Positions 1-8,557 of a stretch of DNA of 64,000 bases are shown here, in pieces. Location: assembly GCA_963757815.1 (NCBI GenBank), contig CAVWSN010000032.1, forward strand, positions 1 to 64,000, read 5' to 3'. Below the pieces are notes generated by a model. The model saw only the letters and a program-made list of their open reading frames with translations. It was not told the origin of the DNA and ran no database searches. The first letter of the stretch is position 1. Each line of letters starts with the position of its first letter. The position numbers and the translations under genes were made by a program. Source of the DNA: JACVRW01 sp963757815 (GTDB lineage: Bacteria > Actinomycetota > Thermoleophilia > Solirubrobacterales > Thermoleophilaceae).

Positions 1-167
1 TCGAGTCTGATCTTTACCGCGCTCGAGCTACCGCCGGACGCCGCCTGCGATGACGACCCGCTCGAGCCCGCCGAGGCGCTCGGGCTGCTTCCGCCTCCGC
101 AGCCGGCGAACAGCAAAGCCGTCCCGGCGATGACGACCAACGAGCTCATGGAGTGGCGGGCCTTCAC
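1..167 (-). CDS. Secreted lipoprotein, N-terminal part only
   Basis: The reading frame enters from the left edge on the minus strand and only the first ~55 codons are present. It starts at GTG 167 (K-A-R-H n-region, GGAG a few bases upstream); ATG 149 is an alternative. A hydrophobic stretch leads to the lipobox L-F-A-G-C, followed by a Gly/Ser/Ala-rich linker typical of lipoproteins tethered to the outer face of the membrane. What the mature domain does cannot be told, because it lies outside the window. The plus-strand reading of the same bases has no recognisable features. Confidence 0.7.
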   Translation of the reverse strand, partial: MKARHSMSSLVVIAGTALLFAGCGGGSSPSASAGSSGSSSQAASGGSSSAVKIRL

Positions 168-337
168 GGCGATCTCCGTTCGGTTGTGAGCGTTCGAGAG
201 AAGAACCTCATCGAGCGTACGAACGTCGACGGGTCGCACAATCGGAAAACGCGCATGCGTGATAGCCCGACGCGATGGACGTTCCGGTTTCGCCGCGTCC
301 TGAGGTTGGTGCTTTCGGTTGTGAGTGCTTGGTCGAT

Positions 338-1705
338 CTAGGCGGGCGGGGCGACGGCGTCGAGCTGCTGCAGCATCCCGAGGATGTCCTCGGCGAACCA
401 GCCTTCGGCGATGCGGCCGTCGCGGACGGTGTAGATGCCGATGCCGAGCCATTCGGCGTGCTTGCCGGTCGGGGGGTTGCCCATGAACGGGCCGACGTTG
501 GTGCCGCTGTTGGTGAAGCGGACGACGACCTTGTCGTCGCAGGCGACGATCTCGTGGATCTCGAGATGCATCCCGTCCCAGGCGCCGGCGGCGTTTGCGG
601 CGGCGAACGCCTTGTAGGCGTCCTTGCCGTCGATGGTGCCCATGCTGCCGCCGTGCCAGATCATGTCGTCGGCCCAGGTGGCGTCGATCAAGGCGAGGTT
701 GCCGCCATTGATGGCTCCGTCGATGAAGCTCCGGACGACGGCGACGTTGCTCCCCTCTTTGGTCGGGATGGCGTAGGCCTTGCGGAGGTGCTCCGCGATC
801 ATCCGGAGCGCCTCACGGGCGACCTCGACGGGCTTGGCGTGGGTGAAGCCGTGGTCGACGCCGGCGAACTGCTTGTGGGTGACCTGCACGCCCTTGCGCT
901 CGAGGTCGCCGGCGAGGTCGTTCATCTCGTCGCGCAGCGTGTCGAGCTCGGCGGTCATGACGAGCGTTGGCGGGAACTCGGCGAGCCGCGGGTAGTAGGC
1001 CGTCGAGACGAGCGGGTCGCTGAGGTCGGTGCCGGCGAAGTAGGTGTCCCGCACGAGCTGCATCAGCGCCGGTGGGACCACCGGCTTGGCCTTCGCGCTG
1101 GTGCGCCGCTCGTCGGGCCGCGAGACGTTGCCCACGCCGAACTCGGAGCTGATTGCGACGGGGAGGTAGCCGCCGGCGTCGATCGCCTGCTCGACGACGG
1201 CGAACGCGACCTGGCTGCCCGAGCTGGGCCCGCCGATCGAGACGCGCTCGCCGTCCCAGCCGAAGCGCTCGCCGTTCTCGTGCACCCAGACGAACGCGTC
1301 GTAGGCCTGCTGCTCGGACACCGGATGGCGCACGGTCGGCGCCGTGTCGAAGTCGGGGATGACGACGTAGGCGCCGAGCTCCGACGCGAGGTAGCGCGTG
1401 ACGTTGTCCTCCTGCGACGGCATGCGGATGATGAACCCGCCGCCATGGGTGATGAAGTGCACGGGCGGGCGGCGTCCGGTGGCGAGCGTCGCGGCGACGT
1501 CCTCGTCCAGGGGCGCGTACAGCAGCGCCTTGATCTCTCCGTGCCGCGTCGGGATCGCGATCTTCGTCGGCTTCGCGATGTCCTTGGTGGCGAATTGCAC
1601 CTCGGGCGAGGAGTACTGAAGCCGGAACTGGAGCGGGAACACGGCCTGCATGACACGGGCCGAAAGCGCTGCACGGAAGCTGATCTCGGGGTCTGCGCGG
1701 AGCAT
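338..1705 (-). CDS. Alpha/beta hydrolase (HSL-type) fused to a SnoaL-like domain
   Basis: The protein is about 455 aa. The N-terminal two thirds is a hormone-sensitive-lipase-type alpha/beta hydrolase: oxyanion motif HGGGF near residue 85, nucleophile motif G-P-S-S-G, an Asp in AELDTLRDEM and a His in GVDHGF. The last ~130 residues form a SnoaL/NTF2-like domain with the family pattern G-K-x-A-Y-K-x-F and a C-terminal LGMLQQL. Fusion of an esterase to a SnoaL fold suggests consecutive steps on one small substrate, but that is inference. ATG 1705 is preferred over GTG 1708 because an AGGAGG lies 8 bases upstream of it. It is divergent from a TetR gene with palindromic operators between them, so it is probably the repressor's target. 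Confidence 0.9.
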   Translation of the reverse strand: MLRADPEISFRAALSARVMQAVFPLQFRLQYSSPEVQFATKDIAKPTKIAIPTRHGEIKALLYAPLDEDVAATLATGRRPPVHFITHGGGFIIRMPSQEDNVTRYLASELGAYVVIPDFDTAPTVRHPVSEQQAYDAFVWVHENGERFGWDGERVSIGGPSSGSQVAFAVVEQAIDAGGYLPVAISSEFGVGNVSRPDERRTSAKAKPVVPPALMQLVRDTYFAGTDLSDPLVSTAYYPRLAEFPPTLVMTAELDTLRDEMNDLAGDLERKGVQVTHKQFAGVDHGFTHAKPVEVAREALRMIAEHLRKAYAIPTKEGSNVAVVRSFIDGAINGGNLALIDATWADDMIWHGGSMGTIDGKDAYKAFAAANAAGAWDGMHLEIHEIVACDDKVVVRFTNSGTNVGPFMGNPPTGKHAEWLGIGIYTVRDGRIAEGWFAEDILGMLQQLDAVAPPA

Positions 1706-1729
1706 CACAGGTTCCTCCTGCGGTGTCGA

Positions 1730-1797
1730 CTAACTGGATAGTTAGAACCGTATTTCATCGAACTCGGGTTGTCAACTAACTGGTTAGCAGATAATCT
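1730..1797. promoter_or_regulatory. Divergent overlapping promoters with two TetR-type operators
   Basis: Toward the hydrolase (minus): -35 TTGACA at 1775-1770, 17-bp spacer, -10 TACGGT at 1752-1747. Toward the repressor (plus): -35 TTGTCA at 1769-1774 and -10 TAATCT at 1792-1797 (17-bp spacer). Two related palindromes overlap them: CTAACT-GGAT-AGTTAG at 1730-1745, just downstream of the hydrolase -10, and CTAAC-TG-GTTAG at 1776-1787, inside the repressor spacer. One dimer at each site would block both promoters, giving autorepression. The -10 to start distance of the repressor implies a leaderless mRNA. Confidence 0.75.
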
Positions 1798-1804
1798 CGG
1801 CGTG

Positions 1805-2371
1805 ATGCCCGTACGCGACGCCGAAGCCACCCGCCGGCGCTTGCTCGACGCCGCCCGCGCCGAGTTCGCCGAGTTCGGCATCGCCGGCGCGCGCGTGGAC
1901 CGCATCGCCGCCAACTCGGCCTCCAACAAGGCCCAGATCTACCACTACTTCGGAAGCAAGGACCAACTCTTCGACGCCGTCTGGGAATCGATCGTCAAGC
2001 AGGTCGTCGAGGAGGCCCCGCTCGACACCTCGAAGCTCCCGGACTACGCCGCCCAGCTCTCCGACGGCTACGCCAATCACCCTGAGCTCGCACGCATCAT
2101 CACCTGGCAGCGCCTCGAACGCGGAACCGACCCACCCCACGCGTTCGCCGTGCGCAGCACGCAGAGCAAGGTCGACGCGATCGCCGCCGCGCAAGCAGAA
2201 GGCACCGTGCCGGACCGCTTCGAGCCCCGGGCGCTGCTCGCGCTCATCCTCAACCTCGCCGCGCTCTGGATCACGATGAGCCCCGACGTCCTCGCCGTCG
2301 TCGAGATCACAGACCCCGACCAACGGCGCAAGATCGTCAGAGACGCCACCGCCCGCCTGCTCGCCAACTAA
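1805..2371 (+). CDS. TetR/AcrR family transcriptional repressor
   Basis: The protein is about 188 aa. The N-terminal helix-turn-helix (residues ~5-50) has the family pattern TRRRLLDAARAEFAEFG, then R-I-A-x-N-S and a Y-H-Y-F-G-S-K recognition end. The remainder is the all-helical ligand-binding domain. The open frame reaches back to TTG 1769, but that part is promoter and operator. GTG 1802 or ATG 1805 is the realistic start, with almost no leader. Its divergent neighbour and shared operators make it the likely repressor of the hydrolase-SnoaL gene and of itself. The ligand is unknown. Confidence 0.88.
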   Translation: MPVRDAEATRRRLLDAARAEFAEFGIAGARVDRIAANSASNKAQIYHYFGSKDQLFDAVWESIVKQVVEEAPLDTSKLPDYAAQLSDGYANHPELARIITWQRLERGTDPPHAFAVRSTQSKVDAIAAAQAEGTVPDRFEPRALLALILNLAALWITMSPDVLAVVEITDPDQRRKIVRDATARLLAN

Positions 2372-2471
2372 CGCCCGGCACGACAATCTCGGCCCGCCGG
2401 CGCCGTCGCATTGACGCATAACCACGAGCCAGTCACAGGTGGCTCGCGCTCCTCGGTTGAACGATCTGGGT

Positions 2472-3098
2472 TCACGGGCTCAGTCGGAACGGCGGATACT
2501 GGTCTGTCACGAGCACCAACGCGTAGCCGACGACGCGGTTGTGCCAGCGGATCACTCCCTCGACGTAGTCGAACAGCCCGCGCGGATAGCGGCCCGTGAA
2601 CAGGATCGCGAACCAGGCCACGATCACGACGATGAGGACGCCGAGATAGAGGAACGCCAGCACGATCACGTGCGGGATCGCGAGGAACCACTTCACGAGC
2701 GGGAGCCAGCGATTGAGTCCCTCGCGCGCGTCGGGGTAGGGCATCTCGAGTGAAACGTACTGGTGCTCGTCCGTCGACGGGTAGCGATCTTCCATGAGCG
2801 CCATGTACACGCCGACACGGTTTGTGAACCGGAGCAGCTCGAGGTTCCAGTCGAACCACCAGCGCGGGTACTTCTGGCGGAAGAGGATCATCAGGAGCGG
2901 TGGCACGAACAGCAGGCCGGTGCCGCCGATCACGACGGTCGCGCTCTCGCCGCTCGCGTCGTACTGGTTCGAGTAGCCCGCGATCGACCCGAGCACGATC
3001 GCGATAGGGATGACCGTAAAAACGCGGAACGCGGTCGTGAGGCGGTTGAGCGGGCGGTCGGGGTAGGCGACCGAGAATGAGACGGGGTAAGGGCTCAT
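2472..3098 (-). CDS. DUF4389 membrane protein
   Basis: The protein is about 208 aa with an N-terminal and a C-terminal pair of membrane segments. The repeated half-motif (RYPRGLFDYVEGVIRWHNRV near the C-terminus, and K-Y-P-R-W-W-F-D-W-N in the middle) is characteristic of DUF4389. Function is unknown for the family. ATG 3098 (MSPYPV) is preferred over the in-frame ATG 3110. It stands alone between the TetR gene and a plus-strand pseudogene; the ~100 bases downstream hold nothing recognisable. Confidence 0.8.
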   Translation of the reverse strand: MSPYPVSFSVAYPDRPLNRLTTAFRVFTVIPIAIVLGSIAGYSNQYDASGESATVVIGGTGLLFVPPLLMILFRQKYPRWWFDWNLELLRFTNRVGVYMALMEDRYPSTDEHQYVSLEMPYPDAREGLNRWLPLVKWFLAIPHVIVLAFLYLGVLIVVIVAWFAILFTGRYPRGLFDYVEGVIRWHNRVVGYALVLVTDQYPPFRLSP

Positions 3099-3256
3099 GG
3101 CTCGGACCATATGTCTCGTCGTCGGCCGCGTCTCACGCCACGGGGTTTCTTGGGCCGGTCTTCGCGGCCGTCGTCGGCCGGGGAGAGAACCGATGACTTC
3201 TGTGGCAAGGCTGCGTTCTTCAATGGAACGGCGATCGCGACCAGAGGAGATTCCCG

Positions 3257-3520
3257 ATGCGCAAGGTGGTCTTTGACATCAGCATGTCGCTGGACGGGTT
3301 CATGACCGCGTCCGACATCCGGCCGGACGAGCCGATGGGCGAGGGCGGCCAGCGGCTCCACGAATGGGCGTTCGGTGGGGACGACCGGAGCAGCGAGCTC
3401 CTCGCCCGTTCGGCGGGCTCCGCCGGCGCCGTCATCGCCGGCCGGCGCACCTATGACAGCTCGCTGCCGTGGTGGGGAGCGGATGGCCCGACAGGCGCTG
3501 CCCGGCTGCCACACCCGCGG
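3257..3520 (+). pseudogene. Truncated RibD-C/dihydrofolate-reductase-like gene
   Basis: It begins well: AGGAG ~10 bases before ATG 3257 and a start typical of the family (MRKVVFDISMSLDGFM), then the conserved GRRTYD block and W-W-G-A-D-G-P-T-G. After about 88 residues the similarity stops and the frame runs into unrelated sequence. Full members are about 190-200 aa with a second half containing the NADPH-binding GG motif, which is missing here. The next gene, a LuxR regulator, begins within 100 bases, so the 3' half appears deleted rather than just frame-shifted. Confidence 0.7.
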
Positions 3521-3611
3521 CTACCCACCTGCGCTATCGAGTGCTCGACCGGCCGTCCTGACAGACGCTCGGATGCCGGTTTCCGGCATCCGGCCTGGGA
3601 TCATCGCGTGG

Positions 3612-5261
3612 ATGCCTGAAGAGACCGCGGACGAGCTGCTGCGCAACGGGCGCGAGGCGCTCACGGCGGGTGACTGGGAACGAGCCCAGTCGTGCTTCGA
3701 GCGGGCCGCCGAGCTCGGCGAGAGCGCCGAGGTCCTCGACGGCCTGAGCCAGGCCGTCCAGTTTCAGGGCGACCACCTCCGCGCCATCGATTTGAAGGAG
3801 CGCGCCTTCGCGGCCTACCGGAGTCGCGACATGCCGGTCGAGGCTGCCGAGCTGGCGCGCTGGCTCGCGTTCCTGTACGTCGCGGTTCACGGCAACCTCG
3901 CCGCCGCGGGCGGGTGGATGTCACGGGCGGAGCGGCTGCTCGAGGGGGTGGAGCCCTGCGCGGCGCACGGGTGGATGACTCTCGATCGGGCGCCGTTCGT
4001 GGACGACCCCTCGGAGCGTGAGCGGCTCGCCACGGCCGCGCTTTCGATCGCCAGGCGGTTCGGAGACCGGGACCTCGAGTTCAGTGCGATGGCGTTGCTG
4101 GGCGATGCCTACGTGGGCGGGGGCCGTGTCGCCGAGGGGATGGCGCTGCTCGACGAGACGATGGCCGCCGTCTCGGGGGGCGAGGTGAAAAACGTCGGCG
4201 CGATCGGCGAGATCTTCTGCCGGTTGCTCCGTGCCTGCGAGCGGGCCGCCGACGTGCCGCGCGCGGAGCAGTGGCTCGCGCTGGCCAGACGCTCCGTGGT
4301 CTGGACCGACTTCGTCCCGCCGACGTGCCGGCAGCACTACGGCGGGATCCTGATCGCGACGGGCCGCTGGGCCGAGGCGGAGGACGAGCTGCGTGCCGCG
4401 ATCCGGGCCTTCGAGGGCGGCTACGGCGCGGAGCGCGTCTCGCCGCTGGTACGGCTCGCGGACCTGCGCGTCCGACAGGGACGGTTCGAGGAGGCCGAGC
4501 GTCTCCTCGAGGGTTGTGAGTGGCACCCCGCTGCGAGACGGGCGTCGGCGGTCATCGCGCTGGGACGGCACCAACTCGAGCTGGCCGAGGAGCAGGCGCG
4601 GCTCTGCCTCGAAAGCGAGAGTCCGGGCGACCCTGCGTGTGCGCCACTGCTCGCGCTGCTCGTGGGCATCCAGCTCGCTCGCGGCGAGCCCGAAGCGGCC
4701 GCTGAGACGAACGACAGGCTCGGCGGTCTCGTCGCGAGCTGTCCGGACGAACGCGCGGGCGCGTGGGCCGAGCTCGCTGCCGGTCTCGTGCTCGCGCACG
4801 CGAGAGACGCGCGAGCACCCGCCCACCTGCAGCGCGCGATCGAGAGGTTCTCGGCCCTCGGTCTCCCGCTGGAGGCCGCCCGGGCGAGGCTCGAGCTGGC
4901 AGGTGCGCTCGCGGCGAGCGCCGAGGCGGTCGCGCTCGCCGAGGCGCGGCTCGCGCTCCGGACGTTCGAGCGACTGGGTGCGGCATACGATGCCGACCGG
5001 GCGGCCCAGGTGCTCCGAGGTCTCGGCGCCCCCGGGCGTGCGGCGCCCAAGCACTACGGTGAGCTGACCAAGCGGGAGACGGAGGTGCTGTCACTTCTCG
5101 CGGCGGGGTGCTCCAACGCGGAGATCGGCGAGCGCCTGTACATCAGCCGGCGGACCGCCGAGCACCACGTGGCGAGCATCCTGTCCAAGCTGGGCATGCG
5201 AAGCCGCACCGAGGCGGCCGCTTACGCGCTGCGTGAGCCCGACAGACACGTAGCGGAATAG
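3612..5261 (+). CDS. LuxR-family regulator with TPR-like helical repeats
   Basis: The protein is about 549 aa. The first ~470 residues are Ala/Leu/Glu-rich helical repeats of TPR type (for example A-G-D-W-E-R-A-Q-S-C-F-E-R-A near residue 20), with no ATPase motifs. The C-terminus is a LuxR helix-turn-helix, LTKRETEVLSLLAAG then SNAEIGERLYIS-RRTAEHHV-ILSKLG. This layout resembles the C-terminal portion of LAL/MalT-like regulators without their NTPase domain. ATG 3612 is chosen because similarity to repeat proteins begins there; ATG 3573 is in frame but overlaps remnant sequence. The target is unknown; the SnoaL gene 49 bases downstream is a candidate. Confidence 0.82.
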   Translation: MPEETADELLRNGREALTAGDWERAQSCFERAAELGESAEVLDGLSQAVQFQGDHLRAIDLKERAFAAYRSRDMPVEAAELARWLAFLYVAVHGNLAAAGGWMSRAERLLEGVEPCAAHGWMTLDRAPFVDDPSERERLATAALSIARRFGDRDLEFSAMALLGDAYVGGGRVAEGMALLDETMAAVSGGEVKNVGAIGEIFCRLLRACERAADVPRAEQWLALARRSVVWTDFVPPTCRQHYGGILIATGRWAEAEDELRAAIRAFEGGYGAERVSPLVRLADLRVRQGRFEEAERLLEGCEWHPAARRASAVIALGRHQLELAEEQARLCLESESPGDPACAPLLALLVGIQLARGEPEAAAETNDRLGGLVASCPDERAGAWAELAAGLVLAHARDARAPAHLQRAIERFSALGLPLEAARARLELAGALAASAEAVALAEARLALRTFERLGAAYDADRAAQVLRGLGAPGRAAPKHYGELTKRETEVLSLLAAGCSNAEIGERLYISRRTAEHHVASILSKLGMRSRTEAAAYALREPDRHVAE

Positions 5262-5309
5262 GTACTCCTACCGATGCTCGACGCACCCGCCGGAGAGATC
5301 CTCTCGGGC

Positions 5310-5738
5310 ATGGCCAACAGCGAAGAGAACATGGCAGCGGTGCGGGGCGTCTTCCAGACGCTCGAGCATGGGGACTTCGACGCGCTCGACACCATCGTCA
5401 GCCCGGACTACGTCCTGCACGACCCGAGCATGCCGGAACAGGTGCGCGGCGTGGCGGGCCTGAAGGAGATGATCGAGGAGTACCGGAACGGATTCGGCCT
5501 TCGGGTCACGATCGACCACCAGTTCGCCGATTCGGAGTTCGTCGCCACGCGCTACACGGCTCGCGGCAGGCACGACACCGAGTTCATGGGCATCCCGCCG
5601 ACGGGGCGGGAAGGGACGGCCACCGGCATCTGCATCAGCCGCTGCCGCGACGGCAGGATCGTCGAGGAGTGGGAGGTGTGGGACACCCTCGGGCTCTTGC
5701 AACAGATGGGTGCGGTCCCGGAGCCGGCGGCAAGCTGA
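5310..5738 (+). CDS. SnoaL-like ester cyclase/NTF2-fold protein
   Basis: The protein is about 142 aa, a typical length for a stand-alone SnoaL-like protein. Visible features are the early S-P-D-Y-V-L-H-D strand, G-L-K-E-M-I-E-E-Y, the substrate-cone motif F-M-G-I-P-P-T-G-R and the C-terminal WDTLGLLQQMG. Such proteins bind or cyclise small aromatic or polyketide-like substrates. The exact reaction cannot be told. The frame is open from ATG 5274, but GGAGAG at 5291 and the usual N-terminus favour ATG 5310. It follows the LuxR gene and is convergent with the GMC gene. Confidence 0.8.
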   Translation: MANSEENMAAVRGVFQTLEHGDFDALDTIVSPDYVLHDPSMPEQVRGVAGLKEMIEEYRNGFGLRVTIDHQFADSEFVATRYTARGRHDTEFMGIPPTGREGTATGICISRCRDGRIVEEWEVWDTLGLLQQMGAVPEPAAS

Positions 5739-5753
5739 CAGGGCTCAACGGGC

Positions 5754-7109
5754 TTATCTGCCGATGCTCTCCGCGAGTCGCTCGGCGATCGCGATGGTCG
5801 CGAGGTTGGTGTTGACCCGTGGGATCGTCGGCATGATCGAGGCGTCGGCCACGTAGAGGCCGTCGAGTCCGTAGACGCGGCCGCCGCCGTCGACGACGCG
5901 CCCGATCGCGCACGTCCCGACGGGATGGAAGAAGCCCCGCACCGACTCGCGGATGTGCGTCCGCGCGTCGACCTCAAGTCCGGGACGCGTCTCGCGGCCG
6001 GCGTAGCTCCGAATGGGCTCGCTCCCCGCGAGCTCGCGGAGCGCCTCTACACCCTCGGCGAGCACGTCTGCGTCGCGGGCGTCTGACAGCAGGCCGTGGT
6101 CGATCGCGAGCGGCGCGCTGGGGTCGCTCGAGATCAGACGGACCGAGCCGCGCGACTTCGGTTTCATCGCGAAGACCGCCACGCTCGCCTCGTAGCCGTG
6201 GCCGGCGGGGGGATCGACCCCGGGGAAGAAGAACATGTCGCGGAGGCCCTCCGCGCAGAGGCTGCTCGCGAGCGCGACCGTCACCTGCGCCATGAACAGC
6301 GGGTTGGAGCGCTCAAAGTCGGCTGTCTCGCGTTGCAGCAGCTCGGTCCCCTCGAATCCGAAGCCGACGCCCACGTGGTCGCACAGTCCTTCGCCGACCG
6401 GCAGCTCCCGCTCCGGGCCGACGTCGCTGCGAAGCAGGACCCCCGGGGAGCCGTAGGCACCCGCCGCCAGGACGACGGCTTCTGCTCGCAGCTCGCCGGC
6501 GGACGTTGCAACCCCGACCGCGCGGTCCCCGTCCAGCAGCACGCGGTCGACAAGCGTGTCGGCGAGGATGGCCAGGTTCTCGCGTCCGCGAGCGGGATCG
6601 AGGTACGCAAAGGCCGAGTTCCAGCGGACCGTGCCGACCGCGTTGACCGGATGCAGGATGGCGTCGTCCCCACCCGCCACGGTGAAGGCCCGGTGCCACG
6701 GGGAGAGCTCCTCCTGTGTGAACTGGCGCACCCGCAGCTCCTGCTTCGCCCGTTGCAGGTACGGCTCGATCACCTCGTAGCTCCAGCCGTGCCCCCACTC
6801 GTCGTAGTCCGCCGGCGCGCCCTCGAGCACGACACAGGCGTTGTGCGCCGAGCACCCGCCCAGAATTCGCGCGCGCAGCTGGGAGCGGTCCACGCGGTCC
6901 CGCTCCCAGGCGTGGGAGAAACAGATCTGGCGGGCGTCGAGCATGTCCTGCGGCCAGCGCCCCTCGCTGTACGGCCCGTAGTCGGGTCCCGCCTCGACCA
7001 GGCAGACGCTTCGGCCGTTCTCGCTCAGCCGCGAAGCCAGAACGCAACCGGCCGAGCCGCCACCCACGACCAGGATGTCGAACCACGTGCTGTCGGCCTG
7101 AGGCGTCAT
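5754..7109 (-). CDS. GMC-family FAD oxidoreductase (choline dehydrogenase-like)
   Basis: The protein is about 451 aa. The N-terminal dinucleotide fold has V-V-G-G-G-S-A-G-C followed by C-L-V-E-A-G. The GMC signature block R-I-L-G-G-C-S-A-H-N is near residue 85, A-G-A-Y-G-S-P-G-V-L-L is mid-protein, and the C-terminus has H-P-V-G-T-C-A-I-G with P-R-V-N-T-N-L-A-T. Members oxidise alcohols (choline, glucose, aryl alcohols) with FAD in the cytoplasm; the substrate is not determinable here. Slightly shorter than the usual 500-550 aa. Its ATG overlaps the stop of the DUF2254 gene by 4 bases, so the two are translated as a pair. Confidence 0.88.
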   Translation of the reverse strand: MTPQADSTWFDILVVGGGSAGCVLASRLSENGRSVCLVEAGPDYGPYSEGRWPQDMLDARQICFSHAWERDRVDRSQLRARILGGCSAHNACVVLEGAPADYDEWGHGWSYEVIEPYLQRAKQELRVRQFTQEELSPWHRAFTVAGGDDAILHPVNAVGTVRWNSAFAYLDPARGRENLAILADTLVDRVLLDGDRAVGVATSAGELRAEAVVLAAGAYGSPGVLLRSDVGPERELPVGEGLCDHVGVGFGFEGTELLQRETADFERSNPLFMAQVTVALASSLCAEGLRDMFFFPGVDPPAGHGYEASVAVFAMKPKSRGSVRLISSDPSAPLAIDHGLLSDARDADVLAEGVEALRELAGSEPIRSYAGRETRPGLEVDARTHIRESVRGFFHPVGTCAIGRVVDGGGRVYGLDGLYVADASIMPTIPRVNTNLATIAIAERLAESIGR

Positions 7110-8449
7110 CCCGCGGGCTCCGTGGCGTGTCCGCCCAACCCGACGTGATCTGCCACGCGGGCGATCGCGCGCTCGGCCGGGTCCGGATGAGCGCGAGAGA
7201 CGGCGTCATCGAGCAGCGCGAGCTGTGCATGAACAGCCGCGTGGCGCATGCTCGGCGCCTCCTCGATCAGTCCGACGAGGAGCGCCCGCAGCCGGCGTGT
7301 CACCTGGTGTGCGCCGGCGCCGTAGTGGCGGATCTCAGTGCACGCGAGGCCGAGCAGGTCGTCCCAGTCGGCCGCCGGGTAAACCACGCGCAGACGGCCG
7401 GCGGCGTCATGGAGATGGCCTCCGCCGAGGTCACGCCCGGCGAGGCGCAGCAACAGCGACTCGAGCGCGTCGAGCGCCTGAACGGCGGTCGTCGGATCGT
7501 TGACCGCCGGGGACAGGGCGCGCAACGCGATATCGACGATCGTGCGAATTGCGAACGCGGGATCCTGGGTGAGCGTGCGCTCCTCGGCGATGATCGCGGC
7601 GGAAGCGAGCCACTTGCGGGAAACAGGTGAGGTGGCCCCGCGCAACCGGAAGAGCGACTCGCCGTGGTGCACGAACGCCCCGACACTCCAAGCCACCTCG
7701 ATCGTGCCGTCCGCCGCGTTCGCAGCCTCAACCAGGCGATCGTGGTCGAGGGCCGAGAGCACGCCGCTGGAGCCCCGGTGGGGGATCACCTCGGTTACGC
7801 GAGGAAGCTCGACGGGGACGGGAAGCTCGGCGCCACTTGATTGTGGGTAGACATCGTCGATTGCCCTCTCGCCGGCGGCCGCCAGCTGTGCAAACAGGCG
7901 GCGGGGGCGCAGCAGGTCGAGTAGCCGCGCCACCAGGTGGAAGAAGGCGACGACGGCTGCCACGAGCAGCACGACCGCGACCATGGTGGTGAGGTTGGGG
8001 GCGGTGGGGTCGCCCTGGCCGCCGACATCGGAAAGCGAGACGAGCGCGTACAGCGCCGGAGCGATGAAGATCCCGAGGGCGTGCTTGACGACCGGGTCGC
8101 GGCGGAAGCGCAGCACGAGCCGGGGTGTGTACTGGCCGGCGCCGAACTGAACCACCACGACCGCGACCGAGACGACGAGCCCGGTGAAGGTGATCATGCC
8201 GCTCGCCACCGCTGCGAGCATCTCCCGAGCGCTCTCGGCGTCAATGTCGAGGCCAAGCGGGTCGCGGTCGCTGCGCTCGAGCTCCGGGACGATCTTCCCG
8301 AGCGCGAGCGCGGCGATCACGTAAACCGACGGGATCACGAGCCAGCTGCGGGCAAGCCACTCCCGCGCACGGAAGCGGGCGCCCCAGCTCGGCCAGCCAG
8401 AGCGAGACGGGCGAGCGTGGCCTCGCGAATCGGCCCGCGGCGAGCTCAT
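7106..8449 (-). CDS. DUF2254 predicted membrane protein
   Basis: The protein is about 447 aa. The N-terminal ~190 residues carry four hydrophobic segments, with the family block M-I-T-F-T-G-L-V-V-S-V-A-V-V-V-V-Q-F-G-A-G-Q-Y as the second. The rest is a soluble cytoplasmic domain with ALSPAVNDPTTAVQALD, a DUF2254 hallmark. Function is unknown for the family. The open frame extends upstream to 9100 but that part is antisense to ccmF; ATG 8449 (MSSPRADSRG) is the first plausible start. It is the upstream gene of a two-gene unit with the GMC oxidoreductase and is divergent from ccmF. Confidence 0.85.
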   Translation of the reverse strand: MSSPRADSRGHARPSRSGWPSWGARFRAREWLARSWLVIPSVYVIAALALGKIVPELERSDRDPLGLDIDAESAREMLAAVASGMITFTGLVVSVAVVVVQFGAGQYTPRLVLRFRRDPVVKHALGIFIAPALYALVSLSDVGGQGDPTAPNLTTMVAVVLLVAAVVAFFHLVARLLDLLRPRRLFAQLAAAGERAIDDVYPQSSGAELPVPVELPRVTEVIPHRGSSGVLSALDHDRLVEAANAADGTIEVAWSVGAFVHHGESLFRLRGATSPVSRKWLASAAIIAEERTLTQDPAFAIRTIVDIALRALSPAVNDPTTAVQALDALESLLLRLAGRDLGGGHLHDAAGRLRVVYPAADWDDLLGLACTEIRHYGAGAHQVTRRLRALLVGLIEEAPSMRHAAVHAQLALLDDAVSRAHPDPAERAIARVADHVGLGGHATEPAG

Positions 8450-8557
8450 CGGGCCGCGGACGCTACCGATCGCATCGGCTCCATCGGCGGTGGGATACTG
8501 CGCGTCGGATGGACTCAAGCCGCAAGCGCAGGCTGCACAAGGAGAGCTGAGGGCGGC

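Noticed and set aside
275..1741. Long plus-strand frame opposite the hydrolase-SnoaL gene
   Set aside because: No domain, Gly/Val/Asp-rich shadow of codon bias; the minus strand has catalytic motifs, a ribosome site and a promoter.
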